This document shows, piece by piece, positions 31,793 through 41,691 of a stretch of 64,000 nucleotides of DNA. Below the pieces are notes generated by a model. It had not been told where the DNA came from. It searched no databases and saw only the letters and a program-made list of their open reading frames with translations. A program made the position numbers and the translations under genes. The stretch's first letter is position 1. Every line of letters starts with the position of its first letter. Source of the stretch: Argyresthia goedartella (taxonomy: Eukaryota; Arthropoda; Insecta; Lepidoptera; Argyresthiidae); contig OX463815.1 of the NCBI GenBank assembly GCA_949825045.1, positions 33,843,356 through 33,907,355 on the forward strand, written 5' to 3'.

Positions 31793-32452
31793 GTAAGGCA
31801 TGAATTATATGTATCCAGTTCGGTTTTACTATCTGCATTTATATGGTTGACATTTTGGGTCTATGTCACATTGAGTCCAGTAGGGCCACTGTTGGCAATG
31901 TCTTGATCGAAATTTAATGCTGGATTTTATTTATTTATTTATTTGCATATCCCGTTGTCCTCGTAACTATTTTAGATCATTCTGTACTTCTTCCAGCTGC
32001 TCCTGAGTGGCACAGGCTCTCTGCATTTCCTCGAAGTTTGATTTTAGTAAGACGATATCCTTCAATAGTCTCGTCACATGAGGCACACATGAGCAGGTTA
32101 GCTCACATATATCTGATGCTGACTGTACGTAGCACGCGAGCTCATCAGAACACCCCCAGTGTCCTTTGACCACGTCGATGTAACGAGACTATTGAAGGCT
32201 ATCGTCTTACTAAAATCAAACTTCGAGGATATGAATAGAGCCTGTGCCACTCAGGAGCAGCTGGAAGAAGTACAGAATGATCTAAAATAGTTACGAGGAC
32301 AACGGGAAATGCAAATAAATAAATAAATTAAATTTCGATCAAGACATTGCCAACAGTGGCCCTACTGGACTCAATGTGACATAGACCCAAAATGTCGACC
32401 ATACAAGTGCAGATAGTAAAACCGAACTGAATACATATAATTCATGCCTTAC
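31793..32452. repeat. Large palindrome with ~280-bp arms
   Basis: The left arm 31793-32079 and right arm 32178-32452 are reverse complements with a handful of mismatches and one ~12-base indel in an ATTT run; the spacer is 98 bases. The right arm in plus orientation codes a piece of LINE ORF1 (VLLKSNFE, CATQEQLEEVQNDLK then stop). The left arm carries the same piece on the minus strand. Confidence 0.9.
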
Positions 32453-33114
32453 AAAGGAGAATGTCCCTCCCAAAACTGCACTGCACATACCTACGGTTAG
32501 TACAAAACAGCCAACCAATACCTCATAAGCCGCCATGGCTGTTAAACCAGTCATGACCCAAAAACAGGAACAACCAACAGAAGAAGGTTTTAGGGTAGTC
32601 ACCCGTAGAAGAAGAAAGAAAAAAATTGTCGGCACATCCACCAACGCGGCCGCGATGAAACTGAAGTCGGCAGCACCCATACTACACGTATATGTTTCTG
32701 GGTTTAACAGGACGGTCACTACTAACGAGATCTCGGAGTACAAAAAAGTATCGGGTGAGTCATCCCTAAAAGTTAAACTATTACCTGAGACCTGAGAGAG
32801 AAGGAATGGACAACAATGACTTCAAACTCACAGTATCCAAAGAATCGCTCGACAAACTGGTAAACGTTACACTCTGGCCACAAGGAATAATTGTCAGTAT
32901 ATACGAACCGCATATCTATAACGTTTACAAGCGAAACACTGCCCAACATACTAAACAACCTATGTATAAAAGAGCTTGATGCAATCATTAAGATAATATC
33001 CATCAACTGCAAATCCGCTACTATCCACGAGAAGTTTATATCTGATCTCTGCACTGAATATGACGTTGTCCTATTTCAAGAAACTCGGTTGTTGCCCACC
33101 AAGCCCTGGTTTTA
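32181..33114 (+). pseudogene. Non-LTR retrotransposon ORF1 and ORF2 start, fragment
   Basis: After the right palindrome arm, plus-strand LINE sequence continues: an ORF1 segment (32535-32795) with a basic run (RRRRKKK) and the HVYVSGFNRTVTTNEI block typical of insect LINE ORF1 proteins, then the first blocks of an endonuclease (IISINCKSATIHEKF, YDVVLFQETRLLP; 32891-33110). The sequence stops abruptly at about 33115. Several frame breaks are present. Confidence 0.65.
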
Positions 33115-33432
33115 GTATCGTTCCCCCTTAATTTAATTATAATGAGGTGTGTAATCGGTAGCTGGTTGTCACTTTTCCTAACAAAGTGATTTTTAGTGAG
33201 GAAATGCGTAGTTTTAAAAAAAATATAAAGTGAAAATTGGAAAATTTCTTAAAACAAAACGTAAAAATTGGAGAATTTCTGTGATTGAAACGTAAAAATT
33301 GACGTAATGAAGTGTCAATAAGACCATACATAGTAAATTATGACATATTGTCAATATTATTGTCATTATTGTACGTTTGTGGGCGAAAAATTACCAACCA
33401 AAATGGTCGTGTTCAAGACGCCATTCCTTTTT

Positions 33433-34760
33433 CTATACTCTATCCACCGAAACGAGTTAATAGAGCATTGTCTCTGTCGCACAATCCCTTACAAAAGATA
33501 AGGACACAAAAAGGTGAGTGGGCGTCAACTATACTGATAAAAAGTTAAGGTGTGTTCATATGCGATGATTTTGTGCGCTCAATAGTAAGCACTAAAACCA
33601 CTTAAGTATTTTGTATTGAACTTAGAGAAAGAAAGAAAAATATTAAGACAATGTTTTAAAATAAAATTATGTATATTTAAATAGTTTAACATATACAATT
33701 AATTAAATTATTCCGACGTATCACTACTGTCGCTGTCACTTCCCACGTTTATTATGAATGTTTCGGTCATTGTTTCCACATTTCTGTCCAAGGCATTCAT
33801 TTTCGGTTCTACTATCTCTTCGACATGTTTTATGCATTTTTTCCATTTTGCAGCGTCAATATTTTGAATTGAGTTGTTTAATAAAATTTTTAATTCTGCC
33901 ATCTTGTATGTTTTGTTGCGGGATGCGACATGTCCTTTAACTTGAGCCCAGATCAACTCTATCGGATTTAATTCGCAGTGATACGGCGGAAGTCGTACCA
34001 CAGTTTTATTTTTAGCTTTCGCCATTTCGTCTACGACACGCGCCTCGTACTGCTCCTTATGATTTTTTACGATATTCAGTAGCTCTCGTTTTAATAAATC
34101 ATCCTGAAAGGGGATTTGTTTTTCTTTCAACCAATTAATTATCTCTTGTTTTTTATTTTTTTCAGTCGGAATTTGCTCTACTTTTCTTGAGTGGTACGAA
34201 GCGTTGTCCATTACAATAATACAATTATCATGTAACTTTTCAAGAATATTTTTGAACCAATTCTCAAACACTTCGGCATTCATATCTTGATGGTAATCTC
34301 CTTGCTTTTTTGACTCGAACACGTGTAAGCCCCCTTCTACAAATCCATCATCACTTCCAATATGAGTAATTATTAACCTTTTTCCTTTTCCTGGAACAAT
34401 AAAAAATTGTATTGAATGATCTGATACAAAGTTAACGCTCACACAGTTTAAGATAACATAACAAACAATAAGTGCCGCCAATTAAGGATCGCTCAGGTAC
34501 ATTCAAACCTTTTCAAAGAATTGCATTAATGACAAAGACAGTTTTAACAATGGAATTATGTTAAAGAACTTACCGGAAGGTAAGTAACAAAAACTAAAAT
34601 AATAGATTGCACTAGCACAGTGAGCACGTCTGAACAGTACGAGTCGCACGAACAAACTAAAAAAACTCGCGCTGTGAACACAGCCTTAACGTCATTGTTC
34701 GACCAATCACATGCCAGTTCATTTTTCCCCTATTAACTCGTTTCGGTGGATAGAGTATAG
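33433..34760 (-). mobile_element. Tc1/mariner-like (DDE_3) DNA transposon
   Basis: 1,328 bases bounded by perfect 31-base inverted repeats (33433-33463 and 34730-34760, outer bases ctatactctatccaccg). TA occurs at both outer edges, compatible with a TA target site. It carries one transposase frame on the minus strand. The copy is probably internally deleted (see the transposase). Confidence 0.85.
33708..34481 (-). CDS. DDE_3-type transposase, N-terminally truncated
   Basis: 257 codons of the catalytic domain of an IS630/Tc1-like transposase. The second catalytic Asp is in CIIVMDNASYHSRK (about 34210) and the acidic third position in LPPYHCELNPIELIWAQVKG (about 33960). The block GKGKRLIITHIGSDDGFV near the start normally follows the first Asp motif, which is missing, as is the DNA-binding N-terminus. 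The apparent start is a TTG, so there is no real start codon here. The C-terminus is acidic (DSDSSDTSE). Without the first Asp it should be inactive. The frame itself has no stops, suggesting limited age. Confidence 0.8.
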   Translation of the reverse strand: MAALIVCYVILNCVSVNFVSDHSIQFFIVPGKGKRLIITHIGSDDGFVEGGLHVFESKKQGDYHQDMNAEVFENWFKNILEKLHDNCIIVMDNASYHSRKVEQIPTEKNKKQEIINWLKEKQIPFQDDLLKRELLNIVKNHKEQYEARVVDEMAKAKNKTVVRLPPYHCELNPIELIWAQVKGHVASRNKTYKMAELKILLNNSIQNIDAAKWKKCIKHVEEIVEPKMNALDRNVETMTETFIINVGSDSDSSDTSE

Positions 34761-35189
34761 TAGTTTCGCAAATGTTCTCTTTTCTTGTTCTCTCGATATT
34801 TACAAACAAAAACAATTGGCTAGAATAGGTTATTGTGGCTAATTGTCAATCGGGGGTTAGGTTATAACGTTGAAGAAGCTAAACCGGAGCGGAACGGAGC
34901 GGAGCGAAGCGTATGCAAACAAAAACGACTGGCTAGAGTTGGTTATTGTGGCTACCAGGGGGTCCCTCCCCCACTTCCTACATAATTATAAATTTGTTAA
35001 TAAATAAAACAACATTTATGTAAATATAGTCTTCTTTCCACATAATCATTTCCACTTATTCCGTTCATTCATCTTCAAGTAATAGTCGACTTATCCGTTA
35101 AGCAAGCGCCGATTCGTCAGAAATGCGCTCTATTACAAAGTCCAATAAAAGAGCCGGGTCATATGAAAAAATTATCATTTACAGCAACA

Positions 35190-35354
35190 CAAGATAGTAA
35201 GGCACGTCTGAACGGTACGAGTCACATACTAAATTTAGAACAAACTAAAAAATTCTCGCAGTGAGAACACGGTCTTAGCGTCGTGGCTCTACCAATCAGA
35301 CGCCAGTGCATTTCTTTCCCAATAACTTGTCTCGGCACGGCAAATAGAGTATAG
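35190..35354. repeat. Right end of an older DDE transposon copy
   Basis: Matches 34615-34760 along its length (cacgtctgaac, gtacgagtc, gagaacac, accaatca, tagagtatag) but with many differences and the variant terminus that pairs with 31270. It is probably the other end of the older copy. Confidence 0.55.
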
Positions 35355-35359
35355 TAGCA

Positions 35360-36000
35360 ATTGTTTGCGAGCGAAGAGTGGTAATGCGTTGAGTGCCTCT
35401 CCTTTGGCGTCGCGCCAACCGCACAACGCGTGGAATGTTGGTAATTATTTTCAGAGCTTTGCGAGCGGTGAGTGGCAAGCAATGCGGTGAGTGCCTCACC
35501 ATCGCGCAGACCGCACGAAGCGTGGAATATTGTTTTAATTGAATTATGAAAATAGAGGAGGGCGGAGGGCCTTTAGGATATTGCCGGAGTTTTTTTATTT
35601 AATTACGATTCAAATTCAAATATAGTTAAACGCGAAAACCCAATTCCGTCAATCGCATGGGGTGGCAAAGGTAGAACGCAAAAAAACTATCATAACACGT
35701 GAAACGGAATGCAACGCCTCAATGAATGGAATGTCATGAAAACACTCAAACGGAACGAAAAAATATATTTTCAATTTCAATTCATTGTTAGGTTAGGAAA
35801 GAATGTACATTTGCAACCAGCTTGCGACATTGCGACTGAAAGTAATGAATAGCCAAACCTGGATGAAGCAGGATATTGTAGCTAAACAATTGCGTTATAG
35901 GTTAGATTAGAACTTAGAAGAAACAAAACCGGACCCTTTGTAAAATAAAAACAACATATATTGATAAGAATATTAGCTAAAATACAATATTAGTTTGAAA
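35360..36000. other. Non-coding; diverged ~80-bp tandem duplication
   Basis: Units at about 35370-35445 and 35460-35533 share gcgagcg, gagtgg, gagtgcct, gaccgcac/aaccgcac and gcgtggaat. The remainder to 36000 holds no gene I can see. Confidence 0.5.
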
Positions 36001-36008
36001 TCAATCTT

Positions 36009-36051
36009 GTGATTCCGGCAAAGGGGCCCCCCCCTTTGCCGGAATCACAGT
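36009..36051. repeat. Near-perfect hairpin
   Basis: Arms of about 19 bases (tgtgattccggcaaagggg and its reverse complement) separated only by a C run. The stem is GC-rich in an AT-rich setting. Confidence 0.85.
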
Positions 36052-36127
36052 TCAGACTTACCCTCCCAGGGTGTCAGCTTTGTGGCGAAAATTAAGTGAA
36101 TGTTACCTCAATTTAAGGGTTCCGTAG

Positions 36128-36170
36128 ATGAATAATAATACCTTGGACACTATTGACACACATTGATCTA
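36128..36170 (-). mobile_element. SINE 3'-end fragment
   Basis: Reverse complement of the SINE tail at 10167-10219, including the ATT tail (aataata), accttggacactatt and acacattgatctag. It sits inside a repeat that resumes with atcccttatagtttcg. The head is missing. Confidence 0.65.
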
Positions 36171-37480
36171 GGATCCCTTATAGTTTCGTCAAGTCTGTCT
36201 ATCCGTCTGTCCGTCCGTATGTCACAGCAACTTTATTCCGAAACTATCAGGTCTGCACAGTTGAAACTTGGAAGTAGATGTATTCTGTGAACCGCTTTAC
36301 GATTTTTTTACAGAAATTTAGAAAATAAAAAAATTAAGGGGTTAATAAATAATACATGGAACTGAAACCCATAATTCTTATGCTTCCTATGTTTACAGCT
36401 TTGAAAGGGGATAGAACCGATCTGGCATATCGACCCGCCGCCATTTTGTTGTTTTTTTTTAGAAATCGCGGCGCACGATGAAAGTGGTATCAGTAGAATA
36501 CACATAAACGAAACATAAAAATGACAAGTAACATGGTTCCCCGAAGTGTCACGTTACCGTGATATTTGGAGGGAAAGATCGACAAATGAGTACAACGACA
36601 ATGATTAAAAATAGACTTACTACGTGTCTGTAGGCGTCAGATCATCTCAGGTTGATTATTATTATTACTGTTTATTGCAAGAGTGTAGGTAAGTACATTA
36701 CATACTACGACGAGCACGAGAAAACTACTACTATAATTAATTATTTATCTACTTAATAGCATCGCCTTCGTACGCAGTCGACATGTCGCTGTCGCGTCAC
36801 GTTGTTCGCAAATCATGTGACTTGTTACTTAGCTTGAAAACATGTATTTTTGAATAGGTACGTATTGCAGCTAATTAGATATATAGTTCCTACTTGTACC
36901 CAATAACCACAACAGTAGTAATAATTTTACTGCCTTACTACTAGAACTAGGTAGTTGAAAATAAAAAAGGCTTATGATTGATATCGACAATTTTTTTTTA
37001 TACTGTAAGACAATCACAGAATAAAGATTAGTACTAACGTAAATATACTGCACTTCATGGAAACAAATATGTATGCGATATAAAACCTTACTACAACAGC
37101 ACTAACGTTCATAATATTTAGCACAGCACGAGTGCCGCTTTTTGAGCTGATACCTATAGTTACCTATAGATACACTCTATTTTGAACACCACCATCATCG
37201 CTACCTGCTACAGTCGTTATTGAATGTGGCCAACGAAAAATTCTGTGAATGCAGTTAAATTTATTAAAAAATATAAAAAAGCTGTGTTTTTAGTTAATCG
37301 ACATCTTAAAAATGGACAGAGTTATTAAAGCTCAACGTTCGACTCCCGCGAAACGATTTTGTCAACTGAGCGTAGCATGTAGGATCACTCGATGACGTCA
37401 CTTTGCCCGTCAGGTGATCGGATCGATCGGGCTCATTCAAAAGCGCCATAGTGTAAAGAAATCCCCACAGTACTCACGAA
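36171..37480. other. Non-coding repeat-derived DNA
   Basis: Starts with a stretch rich in gtctgtc/gtccgtc words, similar in style to 53395-53420. No coding sequence or terminal repeats that I can support; AT-rich throughout. Confidence 0.4.
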
Positions 37481-37544
37481 TAAAGACTAAAATGACCAAG
37501 AATTTCTGCATTATGCCCATGTAACTCGAGTGTGAAATCACCAA

Positions 37545-37693
37545 ATAAGTTATTTTTTTGGGTGCCATTAAGCCCAAAAATTAGAAAAAAGTGGATGAAC
37601 GCCGAAAGGAGAGCAGATCCTATTGGAAATAAAAGTACTGCTTCCTGTTGTGAAGATCATTTTGACGTACCTAAGTATTACCCCCATTTTTAG
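37545..37693 (+). pseudogene. THAP-type zinc finger relic
   Basis: The frame reads WVPLSPKIRKKWMNAERR and, a few residues on, NKSTASCCEDHFDVPKYY before a stop. The Trp after a basic turn and the C..HF end are hallmarks of THAP DNA-binding domains (known from P-element-like transposases and host factors). The first cysteines should lie near 37507-37520, where stops interrupt. It is a decayed fragment, either a THAP transposon or a dead host paralogue. Confidence 0.45.
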
Positions 37694-38640
37694 ATGTTTC
37701 ACTTGTGTACCTTTGTACCTAAGTATCTTAATTCGTTGTTAGAAGATGATTTGTATCAATCGGGGATATCGTAAGCCATAAAGGTCGAATGACACCTGAC
37801 AGTGGGTGAATAACGTCCACCTTAGGTAAATTGTCAGATTGGCCTTTGACAAATCCCTCATTCATTATAAAATTTTAGGATTTTATACTAAATTATTCAC
37901 TAAACACACGTAATTTTATATTTTATAATAGTTCAACCTCATAAAGGTGTAAGAAGATATAAGAATAAGAAATTCTGTAATACTAATACTTCGGTAGTAC
38001 TGTGACTGTTACAACGAAACTAAAAGTGGTGTGATGTCCACAACCCTGGCTTTAATACTAAGTACTGCTCATTGCAAAATTTAGACTCGTTAGCCTTATT
38101 AATTGTGTTCGGGATACCTACCGTAATATTGAAACAAATGACAGGGTTATTTATAGCCCTTCCCCCAAACTCTTTCAAAGCGAGACTGAAGGAACACTAC
38201 CTTTCTCAAGTATAAATGTTTTTATATAAGTAGGATTTTTTATGTAGTTTATTGTTTTGATTAAAGATACGAAACGTTATAGGTATGAAATAACATTTCT
38301 ACCCGTTTTATGAATCAGTTATTGTCATAATAATACTGGTACAATATCAAACTTACGTTAATATTGATACCCACTTAGATGGGACATTTAAAAATAATTA
38401 TTTTTGATCATACATATTTGCATCGAGTGGGCTATCAACTTGTTTGTTCGTTCTATTATTATTAGCTATAGCGATCTTTAGTTCCAGATATCTCTGTAAT
38501 ACAAGACTGAGACAAGACTTGACACATATTGTTCATTTCATAATGCAGCGGGTTGAAAGACAAGCCAACACGTGCGCGCAAGATTTTTATTTTGACATAA
38601 TATAGCATTTCACTGCGATGCGTTGTGATTTAGTAGATAT
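37694..38640. other. AT-rich non-coding stretch
   Basis: No coding sequence, terminal repeat or RNA gene that I can support. Confidence 0.4.
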
Positions 38641-38643
38641 ATT

Positions 38644-39558
38644 AGTAGTTTATGTGACTGCTGCATAATGGAGGGCATTAAAACTCGAGAGTGGGTTTAT
38701 GAAACGAGCCGAAGGCGAGTTTCATAATAATATCACTCGAGAGTTTTAATGCCTAATTATGTACAGTTACATACACTAGTTTATCTACACACATATCATA
38801 AGCTCTCTTTGATGTGTTCAGGAACCGCATGTTTGACCGGCATTGTGGCTCTGCAACTGTTTAACTTGTTCTGTAGTACTTACCAACTTCTCGCAGGCGG
38901 GAGTCGGCGTTCGAAATTTGAATGTCAGTACCAACTTCCCAAACAAACTAGGGACGGCACGCGGGTGGGCGTCGGCGTTCGAAATTTTAATGTCATTATA
39001 TGTAGAAAAACTACACATAATGACCATAATGTGTAGTTTTCCAGATACGAAACGAGTTTTTACCAAGTAGTTTAACATAATGCTGATCCTAACGTGCGGT
39101 TTTTGAACGCAGTAAAGAGGGTTTATGATACGTGTGTAGATAATAGTAGTTTATGTGACTGATACATAATGGAGGGCATTAATACTCGAGAGTGGGTTTA
39201 TGAAACAACCAAATTATGTACAGTTACATACACTAGTTTATCTACATATCTACAATCATATCATACGCTCTCTTTAATGTGTTCAGGAACCGCATTTTTG
39301 ATCGGCATTGTGGCATTGAGTTGTTTAGCTTGTTCTGTAGTACCAACTTCACAGACAAAGTAGGGGCGGCACGCCGGCGGGCGTCGGCGTTCGAAATTTG
39401 AATGTCATATCATAATATGTAGAAAATTTACACATTGTGGTCATAATGTTCAATATTCAGATAATAAATGAGTTTTTACAAAGTAGTTTAACATTATGCT
39501 GATCGTAACGTGCGGTTTTTGGACGCAGTAAAGAGGGTTTATGATACGTGTGTAGATA
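38644..39558. repeat. Two-copy tandem duplication, ~500-bp unit
   Basis: Copy 1 is 38644-39144 and copy 2 is 39145-39558; both begin agtagtttatgtgactg and end gatacgtgtgtagata. Copy 1 contains a hairpin at about 38678-38755 (cattaaaactcgagagtg and its reverse complement) that copy 2 lacks, plus an internal repeat of gtcggcgttcgaaattt. Non-coding. Confidence 0.85.
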
Positions 39559-39774
39559 TAATAAATTATAGTAACTAGTAGTTTTCTCGTGCTCCTAGTA
39601 GAATGTAATGTACAGTCAGCGTCAGAGAAAAGTAACCCCCTAGTTTTAAAACATTACCTTCGCAAGGCAGACAGAAATTTAGGTTCAATACTCTAGTCGT
39701 GTCATCAACCTCAACCTGATAATCACAAAGTCGACTTTAGCTTTTATCATACCAATTGCAAATTTTTATTATAT

Positions 39775-41064
39775 CTTCGTTCTTCTAATATATAACATTT
39801 TCGTGTCAAAGTGATAGTTGCCAAACTTCTCCGAAACGGCTCAACCGATTTTAATGAAATTTTATTTGTTCATTTGGTAGGTCTGAGAATAGGTTTTTAT
39901 CTATTTTTTATACCCCTAAGTGATAAGGATAGTCCACCCCAAAAATTATTTTTTGTTTTTTGGGCAAAATTTTCATTTATTATTTTTCATAATGTGGCAT
40001 TAAAAATACACACACTCCTAAATTTTTACCATTCTATAACCAAACCCTATTTTTTTAGTAATATAATAATTTTCTACCCTCGGCGGTCGATAACTGATCT
40101 TGTCACTCTATCAGTTATTCCCGCCCCAGGCGTCTACCGGTGTCAGTCTCCTTCGTAAACAACACATAGTATGGAGTACAACGAAGCCGATCTCCTGCCT
40201 TTCCCACAAAATAAGCTTCCTCTCAATCCCTATATTGTTTTCGGCCATTATTATTGTTTGTGCATCGATCGTCGTAGTGAAGTTTACAATTATCATTTTA
40301 CATAAGTGATTGTTTATAACCTCAAAACCTTAATAAAAATATGTGCGTGCAAAATTAAATCAGAATCATCCTAAAACATAAATATTATTCAAGGTAGAGA
40401 AAATATAAACTGAATTACATTAAATATTGTGTATTAAATCAAAATCATCCTAAAACATAAATATTGTATTGTATTGAATATGTTTATTTACATGTATATG
40501 TATATGTCACCGGAAAATAATACGATCCGCAAGTTTATAAATTTCCTAATTTTTTTTCCGCAAGTTTATAAATATACCAACCTAACCTAACCTAACCTAA
40601 CATAACCTAACCTAACCTAACCTAGCCTAATATAATCAAGAAGGACGTTTATAAATTTCAAGTGACATATATATGTACGTTCAAAGAATACATACATTAT
40701 TACAATTTGTATTATTTATGTGTGTTTCGTACAGTGAACAATGCAAAAAGACGCAGAGGGGATTCTTTGGGCCGTCAAACACGTAAAGATACAGGCATGC
40801 GAAATACAAGAGCCCTAAGAACAGAAGAACAAATCCAGCAAGAAAATATTAATGCGCGTGTGAGCATGGCGCAATTACGTCAAGCATAATCAGAAGATGT
40901 ACGAGCTGAACGAAATGAACGAAGAAGATTAGTAGAAAGATAAGCACACCGTTTTATAGTTAACAGACGCAGAGCAAATGATCAACAACGCCAACAGATA
41001 CATCAATCATTTACATCTGATCCATTCGTTCGTCTAGCAATTGAGTATGAGCCCGATATTCAAT
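39775..41064 (+). mobile_element. Helitron, 5' part
   Basis: The leader has the phrase ccgaaacggctcaaccgatt, common in insect Helitron ends. From 40738 it encodes the N-terminal region of the Rep/helicase protein (NAKRRRG, RALRTEEQIQQENINARVSMAQL), broken by stops at 40887 and 40941. The reading reaches the motif EYEPDIQ and is cut by a LINE at 41064. It continues at 45724. Confidence 0.75.
40573..40625. repeat. Interstitial telomere-like (CCTAA)n patch
   Basis: About nine units of CCTAA with one variant (cataa), the complement of the insect telomere repeat TTAGG. It lies between the Helitron leader and its coding start. Confidence 0.8.
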
Positions 41065-41691
41065 TCAATTTTTCAATTTCAAAGTTCGTTTATTTAAATG
41101 CAATTTACAGATTTGTGCGCACAAAATACAGAGTGACACCTAACATAAATGTAGAATTATGTGCTACAGGCTAAATACACCTTCTAAGACTTAATAAATG
41201 GTATGTATATGTGTCTCTTTGAATCTTAACACAATTCTGGTTGGTGACCGATGAGGGTACATTTAGATAATGACAATTTCGTATATTGTTCATTTTGTAG
41301 CGTCCAAGAATTAAACTAAATACACTCTTCAGACTAGTTAGACTGGAGATTTACTTGGGTTTTGTAGGAGAAATATCTTTTATAAACGTGGGGAAAGCTA
41401 GGTGTTGTGGCCGGGTGATGCGCATGCGCGTGATATTTGAATATAACACAATACCGGCGGGTAAGGGCCCATGCAAATCACAGAGCCACAATCACTAGTT
41501 GACGCACAGAATGCTAGGCATACGTTTTTCGGCATTTGGTACGATATGCCCGCAAGATATAGCGCTATACAGATTATTAACCATAACATAAACAGTGGGC
41601 ACTATTACCCAGTGAACAATATTACATATTGAACTGCGCGGCGGCGCCCGGGCCGAGCAAGCGACGTGCGAGAACAAAGAGCAGAGCTGCG

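Noticed and set aside
32339..32743. 134-codon minus-strand ORF with hydrophobic segments
   Set aside because: It is antisense to LINE ORF1 and the palindrome arm, with no family signature.
34860..34920. ggagcggaacggagcgg words as a binding-site array
   Set aside because: Only three irregular copies with no symmetry; not distinguishable from simple sequence.
38640..38800. CRISPR-like or short regularly spaced repeats
   Set aside because: The inverted words form one hairpin in a tandem pair; there are no regular repeat-spacer units, and the organism is a eukaryote.
38749..39363. Several ORFs of 60-95 codons in the tandem duplication
   Set aside because: They do not share a frame between the two copies beyond what DNA identity gives, and show no family motif.
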